The notes: generated by a model from the letters alone, not told the origin. A stretch of 25,582 nucleotides of DNA from Candidatus Peregrinibacteria bacterium CG_4_9_14_0_2_um_filter_41_14 (GCA_002788755.1 PFRW01000011.1:1-25582); one strand, 5' to 3'; numbered from the stretch's first letter, positions 1 through 6,460 are shown. Program-made: numbers and translations.

Positions 1-183
1 AAAACAATGAAAGCTGCCTGTCTATTAAAATCCAGCGGTACTCTGGAGGTCTTGACGCTTAAATTGCGTTTGATACTTGAACTAAAACTGGTCAATGAAA
101 CCAGAGTTTTCCAGATGCAGTCAGAGGCGCAGGAGATCGGTAGAATGCTCGGAGGCTGGTTAAAATCTGTACAAAGTATGTAG
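1..183 (+). CDS. avd: DGR accessory protein Avd (C-terminal part; gene runs off the left edge)
   Basis: The frame is open from base 1 and ends at TAG 181-183, giving the last 60 residues of a protein. The tail EIGRMLGGWLKS and the helical LKLRLILELKLVNE segment before it match the conserved C-terminus of the bAvd-like four-helix-bundle family. That family forms a basic pentamer that partners the reverse transcriptase of diversity-generating retroelements. Full-length family members are about 110-130 residues, so roughly half is missing on the left. The stop codon directly abuts the template repeat (first base 184). The gene is on the plus strand, whereas TR and VR are read on the minus strand, so the retroelement genes here are not all co-oriented. 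The family call rests on remembered motifs plus the adjacent TR/VR pair, which makes it strong. The reverse transcriptase is expected beyond the left edge. Confidence 0.82.
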   Translation, partial: KTMKAACLLKSSGTLEVLTLKLRLILELKLVNETRVFQMQSEAQEIGRMLGGWLKSVQSM

Positions 184-290
184 ACCCTTAGCGAGCCGCG
201 CCACGCCCTATTATCGTTGTGATTGTTAGCATCATTCTGATTCACGTTAACGTCATTCTCATTACGATTACCATTGAGCGCATCACCAGC
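184..290 (-). repeat. DGR template repeat (TR)
   Basis: This 107-bp sequence aligns without gaps to 619-725 at a constant offset of 435. The two copies differ at 20 positions (TR 209, 211, 214, 217, 224, 226, 227, 236, 241, 248, 253, 256, 257, 262, 263, 268, 269, 274, 275, 283). Each is a T on the plus strand, that is an A on the minus strand. None of the 75 non-T positions differs, and 20 of 32 T positions do. Read on the minus strand in the target frame, the TR is rich in AAT/AAC codons, the usual TR design that opens many amino acids to A-to-N change. It carries no gene itself. The 25 bp nearest the avd stop (184-208) are identical in the VR and would be the TR counterpart of the homing-initiation region. 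Similarity stops sharply at 183/618 and 291/726. Confidence 0.96.
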
Positions 291-508
291 AAACTTTTTT
301 GATGAAGTTCATCCATTCTGCCACTACAACCGCAGTCGTAGTACAGGTTGTGCTTTCTCACTCGCCTTATACGAGTAAACTTCACTCAAACCTAAGGGTT
401 TACTACTTCCTTATGTACTTTCAGGCTTCTTCTTTCATGCAAAGCCTTTATTTTGTGAAAGGACACTTTACGGTAGCCTCCGCCCAAGCGAGGTTACTTT
501 TCACCGTT
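184..508 (-). ncRNA. Putative DGR template RNA (leader plus TR)
   Basis: A minus-strand promoter at 515-542 would start a transcript near 508 that runs through about 217 nt of non-coding leader and then the TR, in the orientation in which the TR adenines are mutated. The 3' end cannot be placed; it probably continues below 184, antisense to avd. The leader holds several short inverted repeats: 374-380 with 398-404 (7 bp), 360-364 with 372-376 (5 bp), 326-331 with 346-351 (6 bp), and a stem near 474-497 with one G-U pair. Template RNAs of studied DGRs need structured flanks for cDNA priming, so this fits, but the transcript itself is inferred. Confidence 0.5.
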
Positions 509-514
509 GATTTG

Positions 515-542
515 ATTATATCCAAAAAAAAATTTTTGTAAA
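515..542 (-). promoter_or_regulatory. Promoter for the template RNA
   Basis: On the minus strand, TTTACA (542-537) and a perfect TATAAT (520-515) are separated by 16 bp, a sigma-70-type promoter. It lies just past the terminator of the VR gene and points at the TR. No protein gene lies between it and the TR on this strand. Confidence 0.6.
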
Positions 543-546
543 AAAA

Positions 547-565
547 GACCCCGCTGAGCGGGGTC
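547..565 (-). terminator. Hairpin after the VR gene: terminator, possibly also the DGR target hairpin
   Basis: GACCCCGC (547-554) pairs perfectly with GCGGGGTC (558-565) around a 3-nt loop. On the minus strand it is followed by a T-rich stretch (546-526), making a rho-independent terminator 41 bases after the stop codon of the VR gene. In characterised DGRs a short GC-rich hairpin with an 8-bp stem just downstream of the VR helps retrohoming. This one has that stem length but lies 53 bp beyond the VR end. Confidence 0.8.
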
Positions 566-605
566 AAAGAAAAAATAAAAATTAAAGAAAACTAAAGTCC
601 AAAGA

Positions 606-1412
606 CTAAGCCCATAAAACCCTTAGCGAGCCGCGCCACGCCCCAGTAACGCTGTGATCGCAAGCATCATGCTGACTCACGTAAACGCCACCCTCACCAC
701 GAACACCAAAGAGCGCAACACCAGCTTCTCTGGTTGCTTCATCAGTTAAAAGCCAGCTCAAAGTTTGCATATCAAATTTTCCTTTGCTTTGAAGGACATC
801 TCTGTATTGTGCTGGAGACATCAATCCAATACCCATTGCTTTAGCCATTTCAACCGCACTTCCGTTGCAAATTTCATCTGGGTAATTTTCCCTTAAGGGG
901 ACTACTGTTTGTGCATCATATACACAATTGCTCCCACTCATCGGGCTTTCCGGCGAACAGGTCCCCACATCAAATCCATCATCATCAAAATTATAAACAT
1001 TCGGCTCATGCCCTGCTACTTCCATCTTTGCAATCGATTCCAGCGCCTTGGGATTATTGATTAAAGCTTCTCTAACTCTTTGCCATTCTAATCTCTCGTG
1101 TAATTCAGGACGAGCTTCAAAGCGTTGTTTTAGACTTATTAAAGCCATTAGCAATAATCCAGCTTGTTCAATTTGAGTATCGCTTTGCAAATTTATAACT
1201 CGAGCATAATATCCCCTAATATAGTCAATAATTATAGGAACCTCCGGTCCATATTCTTCAGGAGCGACATTTAAATATCCGATTCTAACTAGATCCGACA
1301 AATCGATAGCTTCATTTGCACAAAAAAGACCCCTTAATACCTCTATGTCAGATCTGGAATATCCTGTTAGCTTCGTTAAGCTCATAAGTTTAAATTTAAA
1401 GGCAGTATACAT
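606..1412 (-). CDS. DUF4256-like DGR target protein with C-terminal variable region
   Basis: A 268-residue protein. From about residue 95 to the end it resembles the DUF4256 family as I recall it: a LEWQRV segment, KMEVAGHEPNVYNFD, CSPESP, then AVEMAKAMGIGLMSPAQYR, FDMQTLSWL and the closing AWRGSLRV. The first ~95 residues are helical and unrecognised. Residues 230-264 are encoded by the variable repeat. Relative to the template, 15 residues differ: V232, F235, V237, G239, G241, G242, Y244, S246, H248, C251, D252, S254, V255, T256 and G257. The scaffold residues between them and the terminal WRGSLRV are fixed. C-terminal variable segments of DGR targets usually sit on a C-type-lectin fold, and the ending is compatible with that. 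I see no signal peptide or membrane segment, so the product is probably cytosolic. Start: ATG 1412 has an AAGGTG-like site upstream; Met10 (1385) is an alternative if the promoter at 1415-1442 is used. Confidence 0.9.
   Translation of the reverse strand: MYTAFKFKLMSLTKLTGYSRSDIEVLRGLFCANEAIDLSDLVRIGYLNVAPEEYGPEVPIIIDYIRGYYARVINLQSDTQIEQAGLLLMALISLKQRFEARPELHERLEWQRVREALINNPKALESIAKMEVAGHEPNVYNFDDDGFDVGTCSPESPMSGSNCVYDAQTVVPLRENYPDEICNGSAVEMAKAMGIGLMSPAQYRDVLQSKGKFDMQTLSWLLTDEATREAGVALFGVRGEGGVYVSQHDACDHSVTGAWRGSLRVLWA
619..643 (-). other. IMH-like invariant 3' end of the VR
   Basis: The last 25 bases of the VR in coding sense are GC-rich and identical to TR 184-208, including two adenines that were not changed. 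In known DGRs the invariant 3' end (initiation of mutagenic homing) sets where cDNA enters and which copy is the acceptor. Here it encodes AWRGSLR. Confidence 0.6.
619..725 (-). repeat. DGR variable repeat (VR)
   Basis: The VR is the diversified copy of the template at 184-290 and forms codons 230-264 plus two bases of codon 265 of the DUF4256-like gene. In minus-strand terms the 20 substitutions are 11 A-to-G, 7 A-to-T and 2 A-to-C. No stop codon has been produced and the frame is intact. AAT/AAC codons of the template have become Phe, Val, Gly, Tyr, Ser, His, Cys, Asp and Thr codons, so the change is broad and strongly non-synonymous. Confidence 0.96.
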
Positions 1413-1414
1413 AG

Positions 1415-1442
1415 ACTATACACCTTTTATAACTTTAGTCAA
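1415..1442 (-). promoter_or_regulatory. Putative promoter of the VR gene
   Basis: TTGACT (1442-1437), a 16-bp spacer and TATAGT (1420-1415) on the minus strand. Transcription would begin near 1408, at or just inside the annotated ATG at 1412. This implies either a leaderless mRNA or a start at Met10 (1385). Confidence 0.4.
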
Positions 1443-1462
1443 TATCTGTTGGTAGCCGTAAC

Positions 1463-2266
1463 CTACTGCATTAATGCCTTTATTTCATCCACCACATTTA
1501 TTGCAACCACTTCGCCCGCCATTATCACCTTTTCCAAATCATATTTTGGCAACAAATAACTTCCCAAACCAATAATGCTGTGCATTGCAATATTTGGCTC
1601 TAACACAATGTCCGCCGTCGTTGTGGAATACTTTGCCAAGTAATGCCGTAAAATATTAATAGACCGAATTGAGGCAGCTGTTACAGAATCATAATTTTCA
1701 TCACCATTCACATAAATTTTATGATTATCAAGATTTACCGCTAACACAACATCAGCACCCATGGCTCGTACAATTTCATCCGGTACAGGATTCACCAAAC
1801 CGCCATCCACCAACAAACGCCCTTCATATTCAACCGGCTTAAAAACACCGGGAACAGTCATACTTGCTCTAACCGCCGGAATCAATTTTCCTTGATTAAA
1901 GATAATTTCTTCTGCCGTCCGCAAATCCGCAGTTAAAACGGTCAGGGGAATTTGCAAATCTTCAAAACTATCTTCACCAAACCATCCGGACAATAAACTA
2001 GCCAATTTTTCACCTTTCACCAAGCCACCTGTAAAAGACGGATCAATTAAAGCGTTAAGTACATCCCATTTATTATTGCTTAAAAGATCAATCAATTTAT
2101 CAACACTCTTATGCATTGCGTACAATCCCCCAACCAGCGCACCAGCGCTGCTCCCTGCAATAAAACTCACCTCAATACCCTCTTGTTCCAACACACGCAA
2201 AACCCCCAAATGAGCCAGTCCGCGCACACCCCCACTGCCCAACGCCAATCCCAATTTTTTAGCCAT
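1463..2266 (-). CDS. Patatin-like phospholipase (RssA/NTE type)
   Basis: A 267-residue serine hydrolase of the bacterial patatin family, expected to hydrolyse acyl esters of phospholipids through a Ser-Asp dyad. Visible motifs in order are the glycine-rich oxyanion loop GSGGVRGLAHLG (10-21), the nucleophile elbow GSSAG with Ser40, and DGG with Asp154. The length is typical of the compact RssA-like group without extra regulatory domains. There is no signal peptide, so it probably acts in the cytosol or at the inner membrane face. The ATG begins two bases after the stop of the glycyl-tRNA synthetase gene, so the two are almost certainly co-transcribed. The physiological substrate cannot be read from the sequence. 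Confidence 0.9.
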   Translation of the reverse strand: MAKKLGLALGSGGVRGLAHLGVLRVLEQEGIEVSFIAGSSAGALVGGLYAMHKSVDKLIDLLSNNKWDVLNALIDPSFTGGLVKGEKLASLLSGWFGEDSFEDLQIPLTVLTADLRTAEEIIFNQGKLIPAVRASMTVPGVFKPVEYEGRLLVDGGLVNPVPDEIVRAMGADVVLAVNLDNHKIYVNGDENYDSVTAASIRSINILRHYLAKYSTTTADIVLEPNIAMHSIIGLGSYLLPKYDLEKVIMAGEVVAINVVDEIKALMQ

Positions 2267-2268
2267 TT

Positions 2269-3642
2269 TTATTGATTAATACGTGACCCAAGCCATTTTC
2301 CCAAATCACTAATATTCACTCGTTCCTGCGTCATGCTATCGCGCTCACGCACTGTCACAGACGAATCTTCCAACGAATCAAAATCAACAGTAATACAATA
2401 AGGTGTGCCAATTTCATCATAACGTCGGTACCGCTTACCAATCGAACCGCCTTCATCAAAATCAGTTCTAAACATTTTTTTCAAATTTTGATAAATCGAA
2501 CCCGATAAACTCATAAGCTCATCTTTTTTCATCAATGGAAAAATCGCCACTTGTACAGGAGCAATTTCCGGCTTAAATCTAAGTACAATACGCACATCAC
2601 CGCCTTCCAATTCTTCTTCTTCATACGCTGTCACCAACAAAGCCAACAACGTCCGATCAACCCCAAAAGTAGGCTCAAGCACATGTGGCAAATATTTACG
2701 CTTATTATCCTGTGGATCTGTATATGTTAACGTCTCACCGGAATGCTCCTGATGACTAGCCAAATCAAAATTAGTTCGATAAGCAAGGCCCCAAAGTTCT
2801 TTAACCCCAAACGGAAACTCATATTCCAAATCAATAGTCCGCTTAGAATAATGCGCTAATTCTTCTTTAGAAACTTCCAAATCTGTCAACTTATCAGCGT
2901 CTAAACCAATTTGCACCGCCCAATTCTTCATGCTGGTTAACCAAGTCTCAAACAACTCTTCCCACTTATCTTCTTCAATAAAATATTCGATCTCCATTTG
3001 TTCAAACTCCAAAGTCCTAAATATAAAATTACCAGGTGTAATCTCATTTCTAAACGCCTTCCCAATTTGCGCAATTCCAAAAGGAACACGCATTCTGGTC
3101 GTATCAATCACATTCTTAAAATTCACAAAAATTGATTGCGCTGTTTCCGGACGCAAATAAACTTTTTCCGCCTCCGAATCAACCGGCCCAATAAATGTAT
3201 TAAACATCAAATTAAAATGTTTCGGCTCCGTTAACTCATTCCCTTCCGGGCTCTTCAAATTGCGCTCTTTAATCAACTCGCCCATCGCTTCAATTGTCAT
3301 ACCGGTGGTCGATTCGCCCAATACCTCTTCAATTAAATGATCTGCTCGATACCGTTTATGTGTAATTTTATCTTCTACCAAAGGATCATTAAACGTAGTC
3401 AAATGACCGGACGCTTCCCAAACTTTCGGATTCATCAAAATCGCTCCATCTAAACCAACCATATCCTCGCGTTCTTCTACAAATGTTCGCCACCAAGAAT
3501 CCTTAATATTTTTCCGCAACTGTGCCCCCATTGGTCCGTAATCCCAGCTATTAGCCAATCCTCCATAAATCTCCGACCCCGGATAAACAAATCCGCGCCG
3601 CTTAGCCAAAGCCACAATCTTTTCCATTTGTTCTTGAGACAT
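2269..3642 (-). CDS. glyS: Glycyl-tRNA synthetase (single-chain, homodimeric type)
   Basis: Charges tRNA-Gly with glycine. The 457-residue length and N-terminal VALAKRRGFVYPGSEIYGG identify the alpha2-type class II enzyme rather than the separate GlyQ/GlyS subunits. Class II motif 2 is seen at FRNEITPGNFIFRTLEFEQ (from residue 197) and motif 3 as FGVDRTLLALL near residue 328. The C-terminal ~100 residues (VQVAIFPLMKK onward) form the anticodon-binding domain. It is the first gene of an operon with the patatin gene and has a promoter at 3666-3693. No Shine-Dalgarno sequence is visible before the ATG at 3642. Confidence 0.97.
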   Translation of the reverse strand: MSQEQMEKIVALAKRRGFVYPGSEIYGGLANSWDYGPMGAQLRKNIKDSWWRTFVEEREDMVGLDGAILMNPKVWEASGHLTTFNDPLVEDKITHKRYRADHLIEEVLGESTTGMTIEAMGELIKERNLKSPEGNELTEPKHFNLMFNTFIGPVDSEAEKVYLRPETAQSIFVNFKNVIDTTRMRVPFGIAQIGKAFRNEITPGNFIFRTLEFEQMEIEYFIEEDKWEELFETWLTSMKNWAVQIGLDADKLTDLEVSKEELAHYSKRTIDLEYEFPFGVKELWGLAYRTNFDLASHQEHSGETLTYTDPQDNKRKYLPHVLEPTFGVDRTLLALLVTAYEEEELEGGDVRIVLRFKPEIAPVQVAIFPLMKKDELMSLSGSIYQNLKKMFRTDFDEGGSIGKRYRRYDEIGTPYCITVDFDSLEDSSVTVRERDSMTQERVNISDLGKWLGSRINQ

Positions 3643-3665
3643 AATTCTAAAAATAAATCCTAAAC

Positions 3666-3693
3666 AGTATAATTAAATAACCTTAAGAAACAA
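3666..3693 (-). promoter_or_regulatory. Promoter of the glyS-patatin operon
   Basis: TTGTTT (3693-3688), a 16-bp spacer and TATACT (3671-3666) on the minus strand. The expected start is near 3659, which leaves a leader of about 17 nt before ATG 3642. Confidence 0.55.
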
Positions 3694-3700
3694 GCTCACC

Positions 3701-3729
3701 TTGCCCATCAACCAAAATTTGCTAATAAT
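3701..3729 (+). promoter_or_regulatory. Putative promoter of trxB
   Basis: TTGCCC (3701-3706), a 17-bp spacer and AATAAT (3724-3729). The expected start is near 3736, about 20 nt before the trxB ATG. It is divergent from the glyS promoter in a 115-bp intergenic region. Confidence 0.4.
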
Positions 3730-3757
3730 GTCACCAACAAAACTCTAACCCTCCAAA

Positions 3758-4714
3758 ATGACTGAACAAATCTACGACATGATCATTATTGGTGGTGGTG
3801 TTGCCGGTGCTAGTGCCGGTATGTACTCCGCCCGTTTTAATCTGAATGTACTAGTATTTGCGGCAATGCCAGGTGGTTTAATCACCACAACTCACTTAGT
3901 GGAAAACTATCCCGGTATTAAATCAATCACAGGATCTGACATGGGGACCGTATTTATTGAACACGCCCGTGAAACAGGTGCTAAATTTGAATACTCAACC
4001 GTTAAAGAAATTAAAGCAATGGAATACCAAGGCGAAAGAACAAATCTACACGGCCAACGCTACTTCCAAGTTAAAGATGGTAGCGGTAAAGAATACTACA
4101 GCTGGACAATAGTTTTAGCCACAGGCACCAACCATAAACACTTAGGAATCCCCGGCGAAAAGGAATTTGCCAACAAAGGTGTTTCCTATTGCGCCCTATG
4201 CGATGCCGGCTTCTTCAAACAAAAAGTGGTAGGTGTAGTTGGTGGTGGTGACTCTGCCGCAATCGAAGCCAACATTCTTGCCGAACACGCCGCCGAAGTT
4301 CACGTCATTGTCCGCAAAGACGCCATGCGCGCCGAACCGGTAAACTATGACCGTATGCTGTCCAACCCTAAAATCAAAATCCACTTCGAACAAAGCGTCA
4401 CCGAAATCAAAGGTGATGAAAAGAAAATGACCCACGTCATCCTCAAAAATGGCGACAAAATGGAACTAGATGGTCTTTTTGTTGCCATCGGCTTCGACCC
4501 TCAAAACGAACTCGCCAAACAACTGGACGTTGAGTTAGACAACCGCGGTATGATCGTTGTTAATCGTTATGGCGAAACTAACCAACCTGCAGTCTATGGC
4601 GCCGGTGACATTACCAATGCCGAATTTAAACAAGCCATTATTGGCGCCGCCGAAGGTGTTGCCGCTTCATACAAAGCTTATAATTACCTAGAAGCCAATA
4701 AAATCCGCCACTAA
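3758..4714 (+). CDS. trxB: Thioredoxin reductase
   Basis: A 318-residue flavoprotein that passes electrons from NAD(P)H to thioredoxin in the cytosol. The FAD-binding GGGVAGASAG lies at 12-21, the redox-active CALC at Cys145/Cys148, and the second dinucleotide-binding loop VGGGDSAAIE at 161-170. The closing FAD motif YGAGD is near residue 280. The active-site pair is CALC rather than the common CATC. The segment that usually reads HRR and contacts the NADPH 2'-phosphate reads VRK here, so the cofactor preference could differ. The stop codon is immediately followed by the ATG of the amidotransferase gene, indicating co-transcription. No ribosome-binding site is visible. Confidence 0.95.
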   Translation: MTEQIYDMIIIGGGVAGASAGMYSARFNLNVLVFAAMPGGLITTTHLVENYPGIKSITGSDMGTVFIEHARETGAKFEYSTVKEIKAMEYQGERTNLHGQRYFQVKDGSGKEYYSWTIVLATGTNHKHLGIPGEKEFANKGVSYCALCDAGFFKQKVVGVVGGGDSAAIEANILAEHAAEVHVIVRKDAMRAEPVNYDRMLSNPKIKIHFEQSVTEIKGDEKKMTHVILKNGDKMELDGLFVAIGFDPQNELAKQLDVELDNRGMIVVNRYGETNQPAVYGAGDITNAEFKQAIIGAAEGVAASYKAYNYLEANKIRH

Positions 4715-5308
4715 ATGCGAATTCTGGTAATCGACAACTACGACTCTTTCACCTACATCCTTAGTCAATACCTGGCCGAGCTAAGCCAAACCGAACCAAA
4801 AGTCGCCCTCAACGACCAAATTACAATAGCCGAAATCAAAGCCTACAACCCAACGCACATTGTTATCTCTCCCGGCCCTGGCAACCCCACAAATCTCAAC
4901 GACTTTGGCATCGGCTACCAAATTTTTCAAAACTACATCGGCAAAATTCCAATCTTAGGGATTTGCCTCGGCCACCAAGGCCTCGTACACCATTTTGGCG
5001 GCAAAATCACCAATGCCCCCCAAGTCCGCCACGGCAAACAAAGCCTCGTAAATATTTTGCCTGCGCAACAAAACTTATCCCCATCCCTATTCACAGGTCT
5101 CCCCTCCCAAATCCAAGTAATGCGCTACCATTCCTTAATTGCCAAAACGGTTAAAGCCCCTCTTATTGTGACCGCCACCACGAACAACAACCTAATCATG
5201 GCTGTACAACACAACAAATACCCCGTCTACGGTATCCAATTTCATCCGGAAAGTTTTGGTACAGAATTTGGGAAAGAGATTTTGAAAAACTTTTTACAAA
5301 ACAACTAA
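4715..5308 (+). CDS. Class I glutamine amidotransferase of the TrpG/PabA type
   Basis: A 197-residue glutaminase domain that releases ammonia from glutamine for a partner synthase (anthranilate or aminodeoxychorismate synthase in characterised cases). The N-terminus ILVIDNYDSFTY, the SPGPGNP loop, the nucleophile elbow GICLGHQG with Cys84 and the catalytic FHPES (His177, Glu179) are all intact. No TrpE/PabB partner is present in the window, so anthranilate versus para-aminobenzoate use cannot be decided. The gene starts on the base after the trxB stop and its last 15 bp overlap the convergent kinase-like gene. Confidence 0.88.
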   Translation: MRILVIDNYDSFTYILSQYLAELSQTEPKVALNDQITIAEIKAYNPTHIVISPGPGNPTNLNDFGIGYQIFQNYIGKIPILGICLGHQGLVHHFGGKITNAPQVRHGKQSLVNILPAQQNLSPSLFTGLPSQIQVMRYHSLIAKTVKAPLIVTATTNNNLIMAVQHNKYPVYGIQFHPESFGTEFGKEILKNFLQNN

Positions 5309-6103
5309 ATTACCAGTATCGGCAATTCTATCCCTAATTTCATTAACTGGCATAACTAAAACCCCTCTATTATTATCTATTGCCTTATCAACAAAATCCG
5401 ACACACCACTTTTCCAGCCACAATCTGCAAACCTATGCTCTAACTCACAAACAAAATCTTCAAATATCTTCACAATGCTGTAAACATCCGCTGTTGCAGG
5501 AATGGATGTATGACACACAATTGATGGATCAGCATATTTAGCAGTAGAAAAATAAATCTCCATTGGACCAACACTGGTCCCCGCACACTTTAATCCATCA
5601 ACATCAATTAAATAAGCCTGTTCTCCTTCAATAACAATGTTCTTTGGCGAAAGATCTCCATGAATCAAATTTACAGCCATTAAGGCTTCCACCCTATCTA
5701 AAACTTTTAACAAGTCACCTTTAAAGCTCGATAGCAACTGATCCGGATTCAAATCATCGTCAACAAGATTAAAATGCTTCGGTGCAAACACTTCCCCCCC
5801 CATATAATCAACAATCATCAATCCCTGCTTTTCTAAATCAATATATCGATACCGTGGCATAAAAGAGTCTAACTCCGCTCCATATTTTCTACGCAATTCG
5901 TCTGCTTCATTAATACGCTCCACTAAGCCTGGTATTATAATTCCATCCAAAGCTCGCCACACTCTTTTAATCACAACTCCTACACCAGCCGGATCAATAA
6001 ATCTGCTCACTTCAAAAATATTCTGTTTCCCCAGCCATTTGTCATAAACATATCGGACTAGGTCTTCACCTTGTTGAATCCTCCATACCTCTCCCCTTGT
6101 CAT
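5294..6103 (-). CDS. Aminoglycoside-phosphotransferase/RIO-like protein kinase
   Basis: About 269 residues from ATG 6103. An upstream in-frame TTG at 6154 is rejected because it coincides with a -35 box. The protein kinase-like fold is visible: a candidate ATP-binding lysine in VVIKRVW (about residue 46), the catalytic loop LIHGDLSPKN with Asp150, and LIDVDG (Asp167/Asp169) in place of the DFG metal-binding motif. The HGDLSPKN form is typical of aminoglycoside-phosphotransferase, RIO and lipopolysaccharide-kinase relatives rather than eukaryotic-type Ser/Thr kinases. There are no membrane or sensor domains. The substrate is unknown; small molecule or protein are both possible. It converges on the amidotransferase gene with a 15-bp overlap and is divergent from the tRNA-Glu gene. 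Confidence 0.72.
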   Translation of the reverse strand: MTRGEVWRIQQGEDLVRYVYDKWLGKQNIFEVSRFIDPAGVGVVIKRVWRALDGIIIPGLVERINEADELRRKYGAELDSFMPRYRYIDLEKQGLMIVDYMGGEVFAPKHFNLVDDDLNPDQLLSSFKGDLLKVLDRVEALMAVNLIHGDLSPKNIVIEGEQAYLIDVDGLKCAGTSVGPMEIYFSTAKYADPSIVCHTSIPATADVYSIVKIFEDFVCELEHRFADCGWKSGVSDFVDKAIDNNRGVLVMPVNEIRDRIADTGNLVVL

Positions 6104-6126
6104 AAATAAACAAAAAAATAGCCACC

Positions 6127-6154
6127 ACACTAGCACAAAACGACACAATGTCAA
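6127..6154 (-). promoter_or_regulatory. Putative promoter of the kinase-like gene
   Basis: A perfect TTGACA (6154-6149), 16-bp spacer and TAGTGT (6132-6127) on the minus strand. It gives a leader of about 17-20 nt before ATG 6103 and argues against translation from the TTG at 6154. Confidence 0.5.
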
Positions 6155-6172
6155 CAGCCTACCTAAAAAACC

Positions 6173-6200
6173 TTGCGTTAGCCTAATTTTTTCATATAAT
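6173..6200 (+). promoter_or_regulatory. Promoter of tRNA-Glu
   Basis: TTGCGT (6173-6178), a 16-bp spacer and a perfect TATAAT (6195-6200). Transcription would start near 6207, about 15 nt before the mature tRNA. Confidence 0.65.
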
Positions 6201-6221
6201 CAGCAAGCACACTAAATATAC

Positions 6222-6296
6222 GGTCCCATCGTCTAGTGGTTAGGACGCTAGGTTTTCATCCTGGAAACAGGGGTTCAATTCCCCTTGGGACTACCA
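6222..6296 (+). tRNA. tRNA-Glu (anticodon UUC)
   Basis: A full cloverleaf is visible. The acceptor GGTCCCA (6222-6228) pairs with TGGGACT (6286-6292), with a G-U at the first pair. The anticodon stem CTAGG/CCTGG encloses loop TTTTCAT with anticodon TTC, and the T arm is AGGGG-TTCAATT-CCCCT. The 3' CCA (6294-6296) is encoded in the DNA. It stands alone, with its own promoter, between the divergent kinase-like gene and the antiporter. Confidence 0.97.
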
Positions 6297-6318
6297 ACAG
6301 CCCGAGCGCCAGCGAGGG

Positions 6319-6370
6319 CCTTGCGATGAAGCAGCGATCAGCCTTGCGATGAAGCAGCGATCAGCCTTGC
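6319..6370 (+). repeat. 23-bp tandem repeat behind tRNA-Glu
   Basis: Two identical 23-bp units (6319-6341 and 6342-6364) are followed by the first 6 bases of a third. They begin 22 bp after the tRNA end and are followed by a T-rich run (6371-6384) that could end the tRNA transcript. The preceding 6300-6320 can form a small imperfect GCCC/GGGC hairpin. No frame is evident; the function is unknown. Confidence 0.85.
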
Positions 6371-6460
6371 TCTTTACTTTTTTTATAAAACAATCTTAAA
6401 ATTTTCTCCTTTACAAAACAAAAGAAAAGTAGAAAATGATCTCAACTTTAGATTTTAAAC

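Noticed and set aside
299..541. An 80-codon plus-strand open frame between TR and VR gene
   Set aside because: It lies opposite the likely template RNA, overlaps several inverted repeats and the promoter, and its translation has no recognisable protein character.
6104..6154. N-terminal extension of the kinase-like protein with a hydrophobic WWLFFCLF stretch
   Set aside because: It needs a TTG start that is part of a perfect TTGACA -35 box; transcription would begin downstream of it, so ATG 6103 is preferred and the apparent membrane segment is not real.
6319..6370. CRISPR-like array
   Set aside because: The units are directly adjacent with no spacers, and there are only two full copies and no cas genes.
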